From Pseudomonadota bacterium (GTDB lineage Bacteria > Pseudomonadota > Gammaproteobacteria > Xanthomonadales > Xanthomonadaceae), in NCBI GenBank assembly GCA_030528565.1, contig JAUMYP010000006.1, positions 35,851 to 99,850 of the forward strand: a stretch of 64,000 nucleotides of DNA, in the 5' to 3' direction. Under the pieces are notes generated by a model that had not been told where the DNA came from, searched no databases, and saw nothing but the letters and a program-made list of their open reading frames with translations. Below, piece after piece: positions 18,200 through 28,209 of the stretch; the first letter of the stretch is position 1, and the number at the start of each line of letters is the position of its first letter. Made by a program: the position numbers and the translations under genes.

Positions 18200-19264
18200 A
18201 TGTCCCCACCCCACTCCCCCGAACCCCAGGAGCTTGTCGAGCGCATCCGCGATGAGGCCATGCAGCTTGGCTTCAGCCGCTTTGGCATCAGCGGGATTGA
18301 GCTGGGCGAGGATGCCGAACATCTGCGCCGCTGGCTGGATGCAGGCATGCACGGCACGATGCAGTGGATGGCCGCGCACGGCGACAAGCGCGCCCGCCCG
18401 GCAGAACTGGTGCCCGGCACGCTGTCGGTGATTTCGGTGGGGCTTGATTATGGCCGCGCGCATGATGAAGCTTGGCAGACCCTGGCCGATGGCGAGCGCG
18501 CCTATGTCGCCCGCTATGCGCTGGGGCGTGACTACCACAAGCTGATGCGCAACCGCCTGCAAAAACTGGCCGAAGCGGTACAGGCACTGCTGGGGCCGTT
18601 TGGCTATCGCGCCTTTACCGATTCGGCCCCGGTGCTGGAGCGCGCACTGGCACGCAATGCCGGGCTTGGCTGGATTGGCAAACATACCTGTCTTATCGAC
18701 AAGAACGGCGGCTCCTGGTTTTTCCTGGGCGAGCTGTACACCGACCTGCCGCTGCCGCCTTCAGCCCCGGCCACTAACCACTGCGGTACATGCAGCCGCT
18801 GCATCGACATTTGCCCGACCCAGGCCATCATCGCCCCGTACCGGCTGGATGCGCGCCGCTGCATCAGCTATCTGACTATCGAGCACCAGGGCAGCATCCC
18901 CGAGGACTTGCGCCGCGGTATCGGCAACCGCATTTTCGGCTGCGACGACTGCCAGCTTATCTGCCCCTGGAACAAGTTTGCCCGGCGCTTCGAGGAGCCG
19001 GATTTTGCACCACGCAACCGCCTGGACGTGGCCTCGCTGGTGGAGTTGTTCGCCTGGGAAGAAGGCGAATTCCTGCGCCGTACCGAAGGCTCCCCCATCC
19101 GCCGCAGCGGCCACGAACGCTGGCTGCGCAATATCGCCGTGGCGCTGGGCAATGCACCGACCACCCCCGCCGTCATCGCCGCCCTACACAGCCGCGCACA
19201 GCATCCATCAGAATTGGTGCGCGAACATGTCGCCTGGGCACTGGCGCAGCATGGGGTAGCCTGA
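18200..19264 (+). CDS. queG: Epoxyqueuosine reductase
   Basis: A 354-residue cobalamin/4Fe-4S enzyme of the last queuosine step. Visible are the N-terminal GFSRFGISGIEL, VISVGLDYG, GRDYHK, RAFTDSAPVLERALARNAGLGWIGKHT, and the two cluster motifs CGTCSRCIDICP and CDDCQLICPWN that bind two 4Fe-4S clusters. A HEAT-like C-terminal tail follows (NIAVALGN, VREHVAWALAQHG). ATG at 18200 fits the family; an in-frame start at 18176 would add eight unsupported residues. With queA at 28.3 kb, the window encodes two enzymes of the queuosine pathway. Confidence 0.96.
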   Translation: MSPPHSPEPQELVERIRDEAMQLGFSRFGISGIELGEDAEHLRRWLDAGMHGTMQWMAAHGDKRARPAELVPGTLSVISVGLDYGRAHDEAWQTLADGERAYVARYALGRDYHKLMRNRLQKLAEAVQALLGPFGYRAFTDSAPVLERALARNAGLGWIGKHTCLIDKNGGSWFFLGELYTDLPLPPSAPATNHCGTCSRCIDICPTQAIIAPYRLDARRCISYLTIEHQGSIPEDLRRGIGNRIFGCDDCQLICPWNKFARRFEEPDFAPRNRLDVASLVELFAWEEGEFLRRTEGSPIRRSGHERWLRNIAVALGNAPTTPAVIAALHSRAQHPSELVREHVAWALAQHGVA

Positions 19265-19265
19265 C

Positions 19266-21836
19266 TCAATTCAAAGCCTTCAGCCGGTAAATCGCTTCCA
19301 GTGCCTGTCTGGGGGTGAGCGCGTCCGGGTCGATGGCGCTCAGGGCTTCTTCCACGGCGCTGCGGGTCGGGGCAAACAGGCCGATTTGCTGCGGCTGCGC
19401 TGGTGTTGCAGCGGGCAAGGGCTTGGCAGGTTCAGCCTGCCTACCCTGCTCCAGTTCGGCAAGCCGGGCGCGGGCGGCGCTGACCACGGTTTTGGGCAGC
19501 CCCGCCAGCGAGGCCACTTGCAGGCCAAAGCTGCGATTGGCCGGGCCGTCCTTAAGCGCGTGCATGAATACCAGACGGTCTTCATGCTCGACCGCATCCA
19601 GATGCACATTGCGGATACCGCTGCCGGGCTTTGCCAGGGCGGTCAGCTCGAAATAATGGGTGGCAAACAGGGTCAGGCTGCGGTTGTCATTGGCCAGGTG
19701 GCGGGCGCAGGCATCGGCCAGCGCCAGGCCGTCATAGGTGGAAGTGCCGCGGCCGATTTCGTCCATCAATACCAGTGACTGCGGCGTGGCATGGTGCAGG
19801 ATGTAACTGGTTTCGCTCATTTCCACCATGAAGGTGGACTGCCCTTTGGCGAGGTCATCACCTGCGCCGATGCGGGTCAGGATGCGGTCAATCGGGCCGA
19901 TGCGGGCACTGCGCGCTGGTACAAAGCTGCCGATATGCGCCAGCAGCACAATCAGCGCATTCTGGCGCATATAGGTGGATTTGCCGCCCATATTCGGGCC
20001 GGTGATGATGAGCATCCGGCTATCGGCATCCAGATGCAGGTCGTTGGGCGTGAACGGCTCGCTGCGTACCGCCTCCACCACCGGGTGCCGCCCGCCTCGA
20101 ATCTCCAGCCCCGGCTGTTCGACAAGCGCCGGGCGCGCCCAGTCCAGCGCCTCGGCACGCTCGGCGAAGGCACACAGCACGTCCAGCTCGGACAGGGCTT
20201 CGGCGCAAAGCCGCAGCGCGCTGATATCGCGGTTCAGGCGGTCCAGTATTTCTTCGTACAAGAACTTTTCGCGCGCCAGCGCGCGCTCGCGGGCAGAGAG
20301 CACCTTGTCCTCGAAGTTCTTCAGCTCCTCGGTGATGTAACGCTCGGCGTTGGCCAGCGTCTGCCGGCGGCTGTAATGCACCGGCGCCTTGTCGGCATGC
20401 ACCTTGCCCATTTCGATGTAATAGCCATGCACGCGGTTGTAGCCGACCTTCAACGTGGCAACGCCGGTGGCCTCGCGCTCGCGTGCTTCCAGCTCAACCA
20501 GGAACTGGTCGGCATGGGTGGAGAGGCGGCGCAATTCATCCAGTTCGGCATCAAAGCCCTCGGCAATCACCCCGCCATCGCGTGCCAGGAGTGGCGGCTG
20601 CGCCACCACCGCGCGCTGCAAGAAATCAGCGATTTCAGCATGTTCCCCCATGCACCCGGCAAGCTCGGCAAGACGCGGCGAATCCAGCCCGGCAAAATCG
20701 GCGCGCAGCGCAGGCAGGCTTGCCAGCGCATCGCGCAGCGTGGACAGGTCTCGCGGGCGGGCACTGCGCAAGGCCACGCGGGTCAGGATGCGCTCAATAT
20801 CACCAAAACTGCGGAAAGTCGCGCGCAGGTCTTCCGCCACTCGCGCATCCAGCAGGGTTTGCACCGCCTGCAATCGCGCATTGATGATGGCTTGCGAGCG
20901 CAGTGGCCGGTGCAGCCAGCGCCGCAGCAGCCGCCCGCCCATCGGCGTGATGGTGGAATCGAGCACGCCCAGCAAGGTGTTGCGGGTATCGCCATCAATA
21001 CGGGTATCCAGCTCCAGATGGCGGCGGGTTGCGGCGTTCATGGCAATCGCGCCATCGCCCGATTCCAGGCTAATCGCGGTCAGATGCGGCAGGCGTTGCT
21101 TCTGGGTCTCTTCCACATAGCCCAGCAGCGCCCCGGCTGCGGCCACCGGCAGTGGCAGCGCGTCGATACCGAAGGCCGACAAGTCATGCAGGCCGAAAAA
21201 CGCCAGCAGCTTGCGCCGCGCCGCATCGGCATCGAACAGCCACGGCGCACGGCGGCGCAGCCCGCTGCGGCTCAACAGCGCCTCCGGCCAGCCTTCCTCA
21301 TCGGCAATCAGAAGCTCCACCGGCTCCAGCCGCGCCAGCTCGGCTTCCAGCATGTCGTCATTGCCCAGCTGCGCCACATGAAAGCGGCCACCGGCAAGGT
21401 CGGCCCAGGCCAGGCCATAGCCCTCCTTGCCGCGCGCAACCGCCATCAACAGGGTGTCGCGGCGGTCTTGCAGCAAGGCCTCGTCAGTCACCGTGCCAGG
21501 GGTGACAATCCGCACCACCTTGCGCTCCACCAGCCCCTTGGAAGTGGCCGGGTCGCCAATCTGCTCGCAAATCGCCACCGACTCGCCCAGCGCCACCAGC
21601 CGCGCCAGATAGCTTTCATAGGCATGATGCGGCACCCCGGCCATCGGAATCGGCTGCCCGGCGCTCATGCCGCGCTGGGTCAGGGTCAAATCCAGAAGCC
21701 GCGCCGCCTTGCGTGCATCGTCATAGAACAGCTCGTAAAAATCCCCCATGCGGAAGAACAGCAGCACATCCGGGTGCTCGGCCTTGGCAGCAAGAAACTG
21801 GCGCATCAGGGGGGTGTGCTGGTCGAGATTGGACAT
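19266..21836 (-). CDS. mutS: DNA mismatch repair ATPase MutS
   Basis: 856 residues, the normal size. The mismatch-recognition domain begins with [30 protein letters not shown], including the Phe-x-Glu equivalent. Connector, lever and clamp domains follow. The ATPase domain has [13 protein letters not shown] (Walker A), [16 protein letters not shown] (Walker B and signature) and ATHYFELT. The C-terminal tail [17 protein letters not shown] separates the short tetramerisation region. It recognises mismatches with MutL. Convergent with queG (one base between stops). Confidence 0.98.
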   Translation of the reverse strand: MSNLDQHTPLMRQFLAAKAEHPDVLLFFRMGDFYELFYDDARKAARLLDLTLTQRGMSAGQPIPMAGVPHHAYESYLARLVALGESVAICEQIGDPATSKGLVERKVVRIVTPGTVTDEALLQDRRDTLLMAVARGKEGYGLAWADLAGGRFHVAQLGNDDMLEAELARLEPVELLIADEEGWPEALLSRSGLRRRAPWLFDADAARRKLLAFFGLHDLSAFGIDALPLPVAAAGALLGYVEETQKQRLPHLTAISLESGDGAIAMNAATRRHLELDTRIDGDTRNTLLGVLDSTITPMGGRLLRRWLHRPLRSQAIINARLQAVQTLLDARVAEDLRATFRSFGDIERILTRVALRSARPRDLSTLRDALASLPALRADFAGLDSPRLAELAGCMGEHAEIADFLQRAVVAQPPLLARDGGVIAEGFDAELDELRRLSTHADQFLVELEAREREATGVATLKVGYNRVHGYYIEMGKVHADKAPVHYSRRQTLANAERYITEELKNFEDKVLSARERALAREKFLYEEILDRLNRDISALRLCAEALSELDVLCAFAERAEALDWARPALVEQPGLEIRGGRHPVVEAVRSEPFTPNDLHLDADSRMLIITGPNMGGKSTYMRQNALIVLLAHIGSFVPARSARIGPIDRILTRIGAGDDLAKGQSTFMVEMSETSYILHHATPQSLVLMDEIGRGTSTYDGLALADACARHLANDNRSLTLFATHYFELTALAKPGSGIRNVHLDAVEHEDRLVFMHALKDGPANRSFGLQVASLAGLPKTVVSAARARLAELEQGRQAEPAKPLPAATPAQPQQIGLFAPTRSAVEEALSAIDPDALTPRQALEAIYRLKALN

Positions 21837-21878
21837 CCGGGTGACAATGCGGGGGAAACAAGCCGCCTAGTTTGCCCG

Positions 21879-22376
21879 ATGAACCTCCCCACTGACAGCC
21901 AGCTTGAACAACTCGCCCGGAAAACCGGCGCGGCACTGTTGCGCAATCACCTGATGCTGGTCACCGCCGAAAGCTGTACCGGCGGCTGGATTGCCAAGAC
22001 CCTCACCGGCATCAGCGGCGCATCCGAATGGTTCGACTGCGGCATGGTCACCTATAGCTACGAAGCCAAGCAGGCACTGCTCGGCGTGCGCCCGGAAACC
22101 CTTGAAAAACACGGCGCGGTCAGCCGCGAATGCGTGGCGGAAATGGTCGCCGGCGCGCTGGTGCATTCCGGCGGCAGCATCGCCGTGGCGGTTACCGGCA
22201 TCGCCGGCCCCGGCGGCGGCGCCCCGGACAAGCCGGTCGGCAGCGTCTGGATTGGCTGGAAACGCCGCGGCGACTATGCCCGCACCCGGCTATTCCAGTT
22301 CGACGGCGACCGCGATGCCGTGCGCCGCCAGAGCGTCGCCCAGGCGCTACAAGGCATTTTGGAAATACTGGGCTGA
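21879..22376 (+). CDS. pncC: Nicotinamide-nucleotide amidohydrolase, CinA C-terminal type
   Basis: A 165-residue stand-alone CinA C-terminal domain: LVTAESCTGGWIAKTLTGISGASEWFDCGMVTYS, GAVSRECVAEMV, VAVTGIAGPGGG and PVGSVWIGW. It deamidates NMN to NaMN in pyridine-nucleotide recycling. The 861-codon frame that includes it extends far upstream only as antisense to mutS; the first plausible start with family length is ATG at 21879. Divergent from mutS with a 42-bp intergenic gap. Confidence 0.93.
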   Translation: MNLPTDSQLEQLARKTGAALLRNHLMLVTAESCTGGWIAKTLTGISGASEWFDCGMVTYSYEAKQALLGVRPETLEKHGAVSRECVAEMVAGALVHSGGSIAVAVTGIAGPGGGAPDKPVGSVWIGWKRRGDYARTRLFQFDGDRDAVRRQSVAQALQGILEILG

Positions 22377-22398
22377 TGCAGCGCATGCACAATCGCCG

Positions 22399-22561
22399 TA
22401 ATGCGTACCTGAGCAGCTTCATAGACGCCTACAACTTCGGCCACAGGCTCAAGACCTTGAAGGGGCTCACGCCCTACGAGTTGATCTGCAAACAGTGGAC
22501 TTCCCAGTCCGAACTCTTTGGGATTGCTCCAAACCAGCCAATGCTGGAACTGAACATCTGA
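22399..22561 (+). pseudogene. IS481-like transposase C-terminal fragment, copy B
   Basis: The frame reads RNAYLSSFIDAYNFGHRL, then KTLKGLTPYELICKQW and TSQSELFGIAPN, ending in a stop at 22559-22561. This is the C-terminal tail of an IS481-type integrase-core transposase; the catalytic DDE part is absent. It begins abruptly about 22 bases after the pncC stop. DNA similarity to 13284-13400 shows both came from the same element family. Confidence 0.75.
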
Positions 22562-22642
22562 AAGCACTCGCCAAGCAGGGCAGCAGCCGGGACGATGACA
22601 TCAGCTTGCAGTAAACCATGCGCTTGCGTATTGTTGCCTGCC

Positions 22643-23110
22643 ATGAAAATCACCCCGCGCCTGTTCCGTTTTGGCATCAACCTCTGGCCGCCGTTCCTGT
22701 TTACCGGCATCCATATGACGCATCTTGCCCGTGACTGGCGGAGGGCGCGGGTGGAATTGCGGCTGCGTCCCTGGAACCGCAATTATGTTGGCACCCAGTA
22801 CGGTGGCAGCCTGTTTTCCATGACCGACCCAGTGTGGATGCTGCTCACCCTGCATGCGCTGCCGCGCGATTATTTTGTCTGGGACAAGGCGGCGGAAATC
22901 GAATTCATCAAGCCTGGCCGCAGCACGGTGCATGCCGAGTTTGAACTGACTGATGCGGTGCTGGCCGAGCTGCAACAAAAAGCAGCCAACGGGCAGAAAG
23001 TGCTGCACTGGTTCGAGACCGATATTGTCGATACCGGGGGCGATGTGGTGGCGCGGGTGCGCAAGCAAATCTATCTGCGCAAAAAGCCCGCGCAACGCTC
23101 ACAGTCTTGA
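22643..23110 (+). CDS. DUF4442 hotdog-fold thioesterase-like protein
   Basis: A 155-residue protein with the DUF4442 pattern: RLFRFGINLWPPFLFTGIHM, WRRARVELRLRPWNRNYVGTQYGGSLFSMTDPVWML, WDKAAEIEFIKPGRSTVHAEF and DVVARVRKQIYLRKK. NYVGTQYGGSLF corresponds to the hotdog active-site helix of PaaI/YigI-type acyl-CoA thioesterases. A substrate cannot be given. ATG at 22643 is chosen from homology to the family start. The last 12 bp overlap the 3' end of the next, convergent gene. Confidence 0.85.
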   Translation: MKITPRLFRFGINLWPPFLFTGIHMTHLARDWRRARVELRLRPWNRNYVGTQYGGSLFSMTDPVWMLLTLHALPRDYFVWDKAAEIEFIKPGRSTVHAEFELTDAVLAELQQKAANGQKVLHWFETDIVDTGGDVVARVRKQIYLRKKPAQRSQS

Positions 23111-24421
23111 GGCGGGCAGCGGCGCTTCCCAGGTCCGGCCGCCGGTGGTGCTGGTCAAAACCAGGGTTTGTTTTTGGGCATCAAAACCAAGCATGCGCTC
23201 GCCCAGGCGATATGCCTGCGGCATCGCTGCCGGGATGCGCTCGGGATTTGCCAGTAACGCTGGCTGGCCGCGCAGCCAAACCACGCCGCCCATCAGCCGC
23301 AACAGCGCATTACGGTCGAGCAGGCGGCGGGAATATTTTTCGTAATCCGGCTGCGCGACGCCGCCCAGCACACAGCCGATGTAATTGGCCGCGCAGGAGA
23401 GCCGCAACATGCCAGGCCAATAATAGGCATGGGTCAAGTCCGATATGTCCTGATGCCAGCGCCGGATATTTTCTGGCTGGCAATACGGCGCAAAGCGTGC
23501 TGCCATATCCGCGCGGGTCATGTCCTTGTCGAAAAACGGATAGTTATTGATGTCCTCGCCACGCGCCGTGAACTCGGTTTCAAGCTGCGGCCAGACGGCT
23601 TCAGAAGTAAAACGGAATTCGCCACGCATAGCATTGCAAAGCGAGGCTTCCTGCTCGACCGGCGGGGCTATCGCCTGCTCGCAGGTGACCGGCAATGGCG
23701 TATCGGCAGGCAGCTCGGCCAGCATCGCCAACGCCAGTTGCCCATAGCCCTTGCCACTTGATTCAATCGCCAGCACGGCCTCAAAAAGCCCGCTGCTATG
23801 TGCGCCCAGGCGCCGCCAATCGGCAATACGCGCACAGACAGACGCCAAGGCCGCCTGTTTGTCACCCTGCGCAAACTGCACCGCATAGCGCGTGGCGGGC
23901 AGATAGCTCAGGCGCATATCCAGAAACGGCTTGTTCTCGTATTCGGGGAAGGGGGAAAGGATGTAATCGCCCTGGCTTGCCGCCTCGATGCGGCTGATAT
24001 GCGCCTCGTGACGGGCAAGCAGCGCCGCAAAACCCGGCAAATCCTGGCGTACCGTGGCAAGGCAAGTCTTTTCATCGTTCAAACGGCAAAACATCGCCCT
24101 GTCCTCCCCGGACAGCGGCTCACCCGGCCATTTCTCCGCCGCCGTGGAGGCGCGCTGATAGTCTTTGCCCTGCTGCTCAAACAGGCGCACATCCGCATCC
24201 AGCAGCGCCTGGCGCTCGGCCTCGGGCACCGGGTAAGCGGCCAGCCAGAAATCGACAAACGCATTGTGCCCGCTGGGCTGCCAGGGTTCGGACATCAGCG
24301 CCAGCGCCGCACGCTCCCCGGCACTGGCTCCACGCCATTTGGCAATGCCCCAAAGCACGGGAGGCAGTGCAATCAGCAACAAAAACAATGCCGCCAGCGT
24401 GGCAAAAATGCGTTTGAGCAT
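23099..24421 (-). CDS. Membrane-anchored protein of unknown function
   Basis: A 440-residue protein with one N-terminal transmembrane segment (residues about 4-25) and a large soluble domain presumably in the periplasm. Features include many Trp and Tyr, six or more Cys (CRLNDEKTCLATV, ASVCARIADWRRLG, VTCEQA, SLCNAM, CQPENIRRWHQDISDLTHAYYWPGMLRLSC), and a short C-terminal beta unit (MLGFDAQKQTLVLTSTTGGRTWEAPLP). No known domain was recognised. Start at 24421 is set by AGGAGG eight bases upstream; ATG at 24427 is also possible. It follows fbpC by 29 bp on the same strand. Confidence 0.75.
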   Translation of the reverse strand: MLKRIFATLAALFLLLIALPPVLWGIAKWRGASAGERAALALMSEPWQPSGHNAFVDFWLAAYPVPEAERQALLDADVRLFEQQGKDYQRASTAAEKWPGEPLSGEDRAMFCRLNDEKTCLATVRQDLPGFAALLARHEAHISRIEAASQGDYILSPFPEYENKPFLDMRLSYLPATRYAVQFAQGDKQAALASVCARIADWRRLGAHSSGLFEAVLAIESSGKGYGQLALAMLAELPADTPLPVTCEQAIAPPVEQEASLCNAMRGEFRFTSEAVWPQLETEFTARGEDINNYPFFDKDMTRADMAARFAPYCQPENIRRWHQDISDLTHAYYWPGMLRLSCAANYIGCVLGGVAQPDYEKYSRRLLDRNALLRLMGGVVWLRGQPALLANPERIPAAMPQAYRLGERMLGFDAQKQTLVLTSTTGGRTWEAPLPASRL

Positions 24422-24450
24422 GGTCATTCCCTCCTGGCTGAGGGACAAGT

Positions 24451-25440
24451 TTAGAACCTCGGCAGGTTCCCGCTATCCAGGCTCAGGCGTAGCTGCTCGC
24501 CGGGTTTGACCTGAGCATCCATCGGCAGGTCAAGCTCGATTTCGTCTGTCCCGAGTTTGAGGCGCGCCACCTGGCCGGGGCCGTGGAAGCGCACATCCAG
24601 CACTTCGCCTGCAAGCACGCCGGACGCATCCAGGCGCAGGGCTTCGGGACGCAGGCGCAGTTTGCCACTGGCAAGGCCGAGGCTGGCCGCATCCACCCAG
24701 GTGCCGCGGCCAATAAAACCGGCCACTTCTGCGCAAGCTGGCCGGTGGTACAAGGCCGCCGGGGTATCCCATTGCAGCAGCTTGCCGTTTGCCATCACAC
24801 CGACTTTATCGCCCAGCGCAAAGGCTTCCTGCTGGTCGTGGGTCACCATCAGCACGGTAATCCCGGCTTCGCGGAACAGGCGGCGCAATTCACTGGCGAG
24901 CCGCCCGCGGGTATCGGCATCCAGGGCGGAAAAAGGCTCATCCAGCAGCAACATGGCGGGCTTGGGTGCCAGCGCGCGTGCCAGCGCGACGCGCTGCTGC
25001 TGGCCGCCGGACAGTTCATGCGGATAGCGGCTGGCAAAACCGGCAAGGCCGATGCGCGCCAGCCAGCCTTCAATACAGTCACGGCGCGCCTCACGCGCCA
25101 TCTTGCCAAGGCCAAAGCCGATATTGGCGGCCACATCCAGATGCGGGAACAGGGCAAAGTCCTGAAACATCATGCCCAGGCGGCGCTTTTCCGGCGGCAG
25201 GCCGTGACCGGCTTTGGCGATGCACTGCCCATCCAGCACGATTTCACCGCCAGCAAGCGATTCAAACCCGGCCAGCGCCCGCAAAAGGCTGGTTTTGCCG
25301 CTGCCCGAGGCGCCCAGCAGCACGCCGATTTCACCCCGCGCCAGCTGCATGTCCACGCCATCCACAGCGTTTTGGCTGGCGCCGGGATAGCGCACCAGCA
25401 GGCTGTTGATATGCAAATGCGGCGGCGTTTTCGTATTCAT
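24451..25440 (-). CDS. fbpC: Iron(III) ABC transporter ATPase FbpC
   Basis: A 329-residue ABC ATPase: Walker A LGASGSGKTSLLRALAGFE, Q-loop MMFQDFALFPHLDV, signature LSGGQQQRVALARAL, Walker B MLLLDEPFSALD, H-loop VTHDQQEA, then a C-terminal TOBE-like regulatory domain (LRPEALRLDASGVLAGEVLDVRFHGPG). Powers ferric uptake with FbpB and FbpA. ATG at 25440 overlaps the FbpB stop (ATGA). The preceding 12 in-frame codons belong to the fbpB coding region. Confidence 0.93.
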   Translation of the reverse strand: MNTKTPPHLHINSLLVRYPGASQNAVDGVDMQLARGEIGVLLGASGSGKTSLLRALAGFESLAGGEIVLDGQCIAKAGHGLPPEKRRLGMMFQDFALFPHLDVAANIGFGLGKMAREARRDCIEGWLARIGLAGFASRYPHELSGGQQQRVALARALAPKPAMLLLDEPFSALDADTRGRLASELRRLFREAGITVLMVTHDQQEAFALGDKVGVMANGKLLQWDTPAALYHRPACAEVAGFIGRGTWVDAASLGLASGKLRLRPEALRLDASGVLAGEVLDVRFHGPGQVARLKLGTDEIELDLPMDAQVKPGEQLRLSLDSGNLPRF

Positions 25441-27113
25441 TGTTTTTTGTCTTCCAAACCATTCTTGGCCAGCCAAATCACCGGAATCAGGCCCACGGCG
25501 ACAATCAGCAGCCCGGCCAGTGCACCGTCTTCATACGTGCCGCGCGCGGCCTCGCCATACAGCCAGGTTGCCAGCGTTTCAAAATTGAGTGGCCGAAGCA
25601 TCAGCGTAGCCGGTAATTCTTTCATGGTATCCACCAGCACCAGCAAGGCCGAGGCGGCCAGCGAGGTGCGCAGCAGCGGCAGATGGATGCGCCAGAGCCG
25701 CTGCCGGGCATTGCAGCCCAGCGAGGCCGCCGCCTGGTCGATAGAGGGTGGCAGGCGCGAGAAACCGGCATCCAGGGTACCTGCGGAAATCGCCAGAAAG
25801 CGCAGCGCATAGGCCATCACCAAGGCGCTCATCGAACCCATCAAAAACGCCCGGCCAAGCGCGGCATCACTCGCCCCCAGCACCACCATCAGGCCAATGG
25901 CCAGCACCGTGCCGGGCAGGGCATAGCCAAGGCTTGCCAGACGGAATGCCAGTTGCGCTCCCGCCGATGTCCGGCCAGCCTGCACCAGCCGCAGCGCCCA
26001 GGCCAGCAGCAAGCCGAGCAGCACGATAACCAGGGTCGCCAGCAGACCGACTTTCAGCGTGTTGAATGCCGCATCCAGCAGGGCTTGCGAAGGCCGGATG
26101 CCATCGGCAAAGCGCGTCGCGGCCTGCCAGGCCAGGTGCAGGGCGGGCAATACAAAGCCGAACAGCACCGGCAAGGCGCATAGCAGGCTGGCCGTCCACG
26201 CCGCACGGCCATGCAGGCGTTTGGGTTCAATCGGGCGATATTTGCGGCTGCTGGCCGCAAACCGCTGGCGGCGGCGTCCATAACGCTCCACCCCCAGCAG
26301 CAGCAGCACCAGTGCCAGCAGGGTCAGGGCGATTTGCGCCGCGCCCGGCAGGTCACTGCGCGTCACCCAGGTGGCGTGGATGGCAACGGTCAGGGTCTGC
26401 ACCCCCAAAAACTCCGAGGCACCGATATCGTTCAGCGTCTCCAGCAACACCAGCGCCACGCCCACCGCCAATGCCGGGCGTGCCAGCGGCAATACCAGCC
26501 GCCAGAACACCGCGCGCTGGCTCAAACCCAGCATCCGCCCGGCTTCAATCAGGCCGGCCGACTGGGTGGCAAACAGCGCCCGGCAGGTGAGATAGACATA
26601 TGGGTACAGCACCAGCGCCATCAGCACCATGGCCAGCCAGAGCGAGCGCATGTCCGGCAAGCGCCACTGCCGTGGGCTGTCAAACCCCAGCAGCCAGCGC
26701 AGCCCGCCCTGTAGTGGCCCCAAGGGATGCAGGATGTCGATATAGGCAAAGGCAACGATATAGGTAGGCACCGCCAGCGGCAGCAACAGCATCCAGCCCA
26801 GTACGCTGCGACCGGGGAAACGGTAGGCCGACACCAGCCAGGCCGCGCCAATGCCGATAGCCGCGGCAAGCGTGCCCACCCCGGCCAGCAGGTACAGGGT
26901 ATTGAGCGTGGCGCGCGGCAATACATGCTGTGCCAGATGCGCCCATAACCCGCTGCTGCCCTGTGCCGCCTGCCAGCCCAGCGCCAGCACCGGCAGCAGG
27001 GTCAGGGCCGTGGCCAGATACAATGCCCAGCGCCAGATGCCTGCCCGTGAATGGTCGCGGCGCAGTCTTGCAACTGCGCCGTGCCCGTGGATGACCTCGG
27101 TTACTGATGACAT
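25437..27113 (-). CDS. fbpB: Iron(III) ABC transporter permease FbpB
   Basis: A 558-residue inner-membrane protein with about twelve hydrophobic segments in two halves, each with a binding-protein-dependent transport EAA-like motif. The first is in EAGRMLGLSQRAVFWRLVLPLARPALAVG, the second in DQAAASLGCNARQRLWRIHLPLLRTSLAAS. This internally duplicated layout is typical of FbpB/SfuB/HitB ferric permeases. It sits between fbpA (7 bp gap) and fbpC (ATGA overlap). Confidence 0.94.
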   Translation of the reverse strand: MSSVTEVIHGHGAVARLRRDHSRAGIWRWALYLATALTLLPVLALGWQAAQGSSGLWAHLAQHVLPRATLNTLYLLAGVGTLAAAIGIGAAWLVSAYRFPGRSVLGWMLLLPLAVPTYIVAFAYIDILHPLGPLQGGLRWLLGFDSPRQWRLPDMRSLWLAMVLMALVLYPYVYLTCRALFATQSAGLIEAGRMLGLSQRAVFWRLVLPLARPALAVGVALVLLETLNDIGASEFLGVQTLTVAIHATWVTRSDLPGAAQIALTLLALVLLLLGVERYGRRRQRFAASSRKYRPIEPKRLHGRAAWTASLLCALPVLFGFVLPALHLAWQAATRFADGIRPSQALLDAAFNTLKVGLLATLVIVLLGLLLAWALRLVQAGRTSAGAQLAFRLASLGYALPGTVLAIGLMVVLGASDAALGRAFLMGSMSALVMAYALRFLAISAGTLDAGFSRLPPSIDQAAASLGCNARQRLWRIHLPLLRTSLAASALLVLVDTMKELPATLMLRPLNFETLATWLYGEAARGTYEDGALAGLLIVAVGLIPVIWLAKNGLEDKKQ

Positions 27114-27119
27114 GCAGGC

Positions 27120-28184
27120 TTACTGGTCAAAACCCACCTTGTCCACCAGCTCGCTGGCAGCGCGGCGGTATTGGTACACCTCGGCCAGCGGCAGGCCATC
27201 CACCTGTAGCGGCCCCAGCGCCGCAATCACCGGGTCAAGCTCAACCCCGGCCTTCACCGGATATTCGTAATTGGCCTTGGCATACAGTGCCTGTGCCGGG
27301 TCGGACACCAGATATTCCATCAGCCGCACGGCGTTATCGCGGTTGGGCGCGTGCTTGGCCAGCACCGCACCGCTGATATTCACATGCGTGCCGGCATCGG
27401 CAAAGCTCGGGCGCACCACCTTGATGGCCTCGCCCCACTGGTGCTGCTCGCTGCCTGGTTCAGCATTTTTCATCCGCCCCACGTAATAGGTATTGGCAAT
27501 CCCCAGGTCACAGATGCCCGCCAGGATGTCACGCGCCACATCGCGGTCGCCACCGGCGGGCTTGCGTGCCAGATTGGCCTTGACCCCGCGCAGCCAGCTT
27601 TCGGTTTTGGCCTCTCCCTCATGGGCAATCATCGCCGCAATCAGGCTGGTGTTATAAGGATGCTGGCCGGAACGGATGCACAGCTTGCCCTTGTATTCGG
27701 GCTTGGCAAGGTCCTGATAGGTCAGCCCCTCGGGCAGATGCATGTCCTTGTCGGCATATACCACGCGGTCGCGCAGCGACAGCGCAAACCATTCGCCATT
27801 GGCGCCGCGCAGATGCGCCGGGATGGCCGCTTCCAGCACCTCGGATTTCAGCGGCTGGGCATGGCCTGCCTCCACCATGTCCAGCAGGTTGCCGGTATCC
27901 ACCGTCATCAGGATATCGGCGCTGGAGCGCTCACCCTCGGCATTCAGGCGCTCCATCAGGCCGTCCTTCAAGAACACCGTATTGACCTTGATGCCGGTTT
28001 CGGCCGTGAACGCATCCAGCAGCGGCTGAATCAGGCCCGGCTCACGGGTGGTGTAGAGATTGACCTCACCCGCGGCCTTGGCCGCCTGATGGGCAGTGGC
28101 CGTGTCCTCGGCGGATTCTTTCTGGCAGGCCGCCAGCGCCAGCGCACAAGCGGCAGGCAGCAACAATTTGGGAAACAGACGCAT
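27120..28184 (-). CDS. fbpA: Iron(III)-binding lipoprotein FbpA
   Basis: A 354-residue extracytoplasmic solute-binding protein with a lipobox (LALAAC) at about residue 18, so it is tethered to the inner membrane. It has the FbpA start GEVNLYTTREPGLIQPLLDAF, the ILMTVDTGNLL region, RSGQHPYNTSLIAAMIAH, and the iron-ligand Tyr pair in GIANTYYVGRM. ATG at 28184 is the start because it opens the signal peptide; an upstream in-frame start at 28256 crosses the promoter. First gene of fbpABC, preceded by a Fur-like operator. Confidence 0.94.
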   Translation of the reverse strand: MRLFPKLLLPAACALALAACQKESAEDTATAHQAAKAAGEVNLYTTREPGLIQPLLDAFTAETGIKVNTVFLKDGLMERLNAEGERSSADILMTVDTGNLLDMVEAGHAQPLKSEVLEAAIPAHLRGANGEWFALSLRDRVVYADKDMHLPEGLTYQDLAKPEYKGKLCIRSGQHPYNTSLIAAMIAHEGEAKTESWLRGVKANLARKPAGGDRDVARDILAGICDLGIANTYYVGRMKNAEPGSEQHQWGEAIKVVRPSFADAGTHVNISGAVLAKHAPNRDNAVRLMEYLVSDPAQALYAKANYEYPVKAGVELDPVIAALGPLQVDGLPLAEVYQYRRAASELVDKVGFDQ

Positions 28185-28209
28185 GGGGAGTCTCGGGCAA
28201 GAAAATTTA

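Noticed and set aside
19791..21878. A very long plus-strand open frame (861 codons) running into pncC
   Set aside because: It is antisense to mutS; only the last 165 codons match a known family. GC-rich codon use of mutS keeps the opposite strand open.
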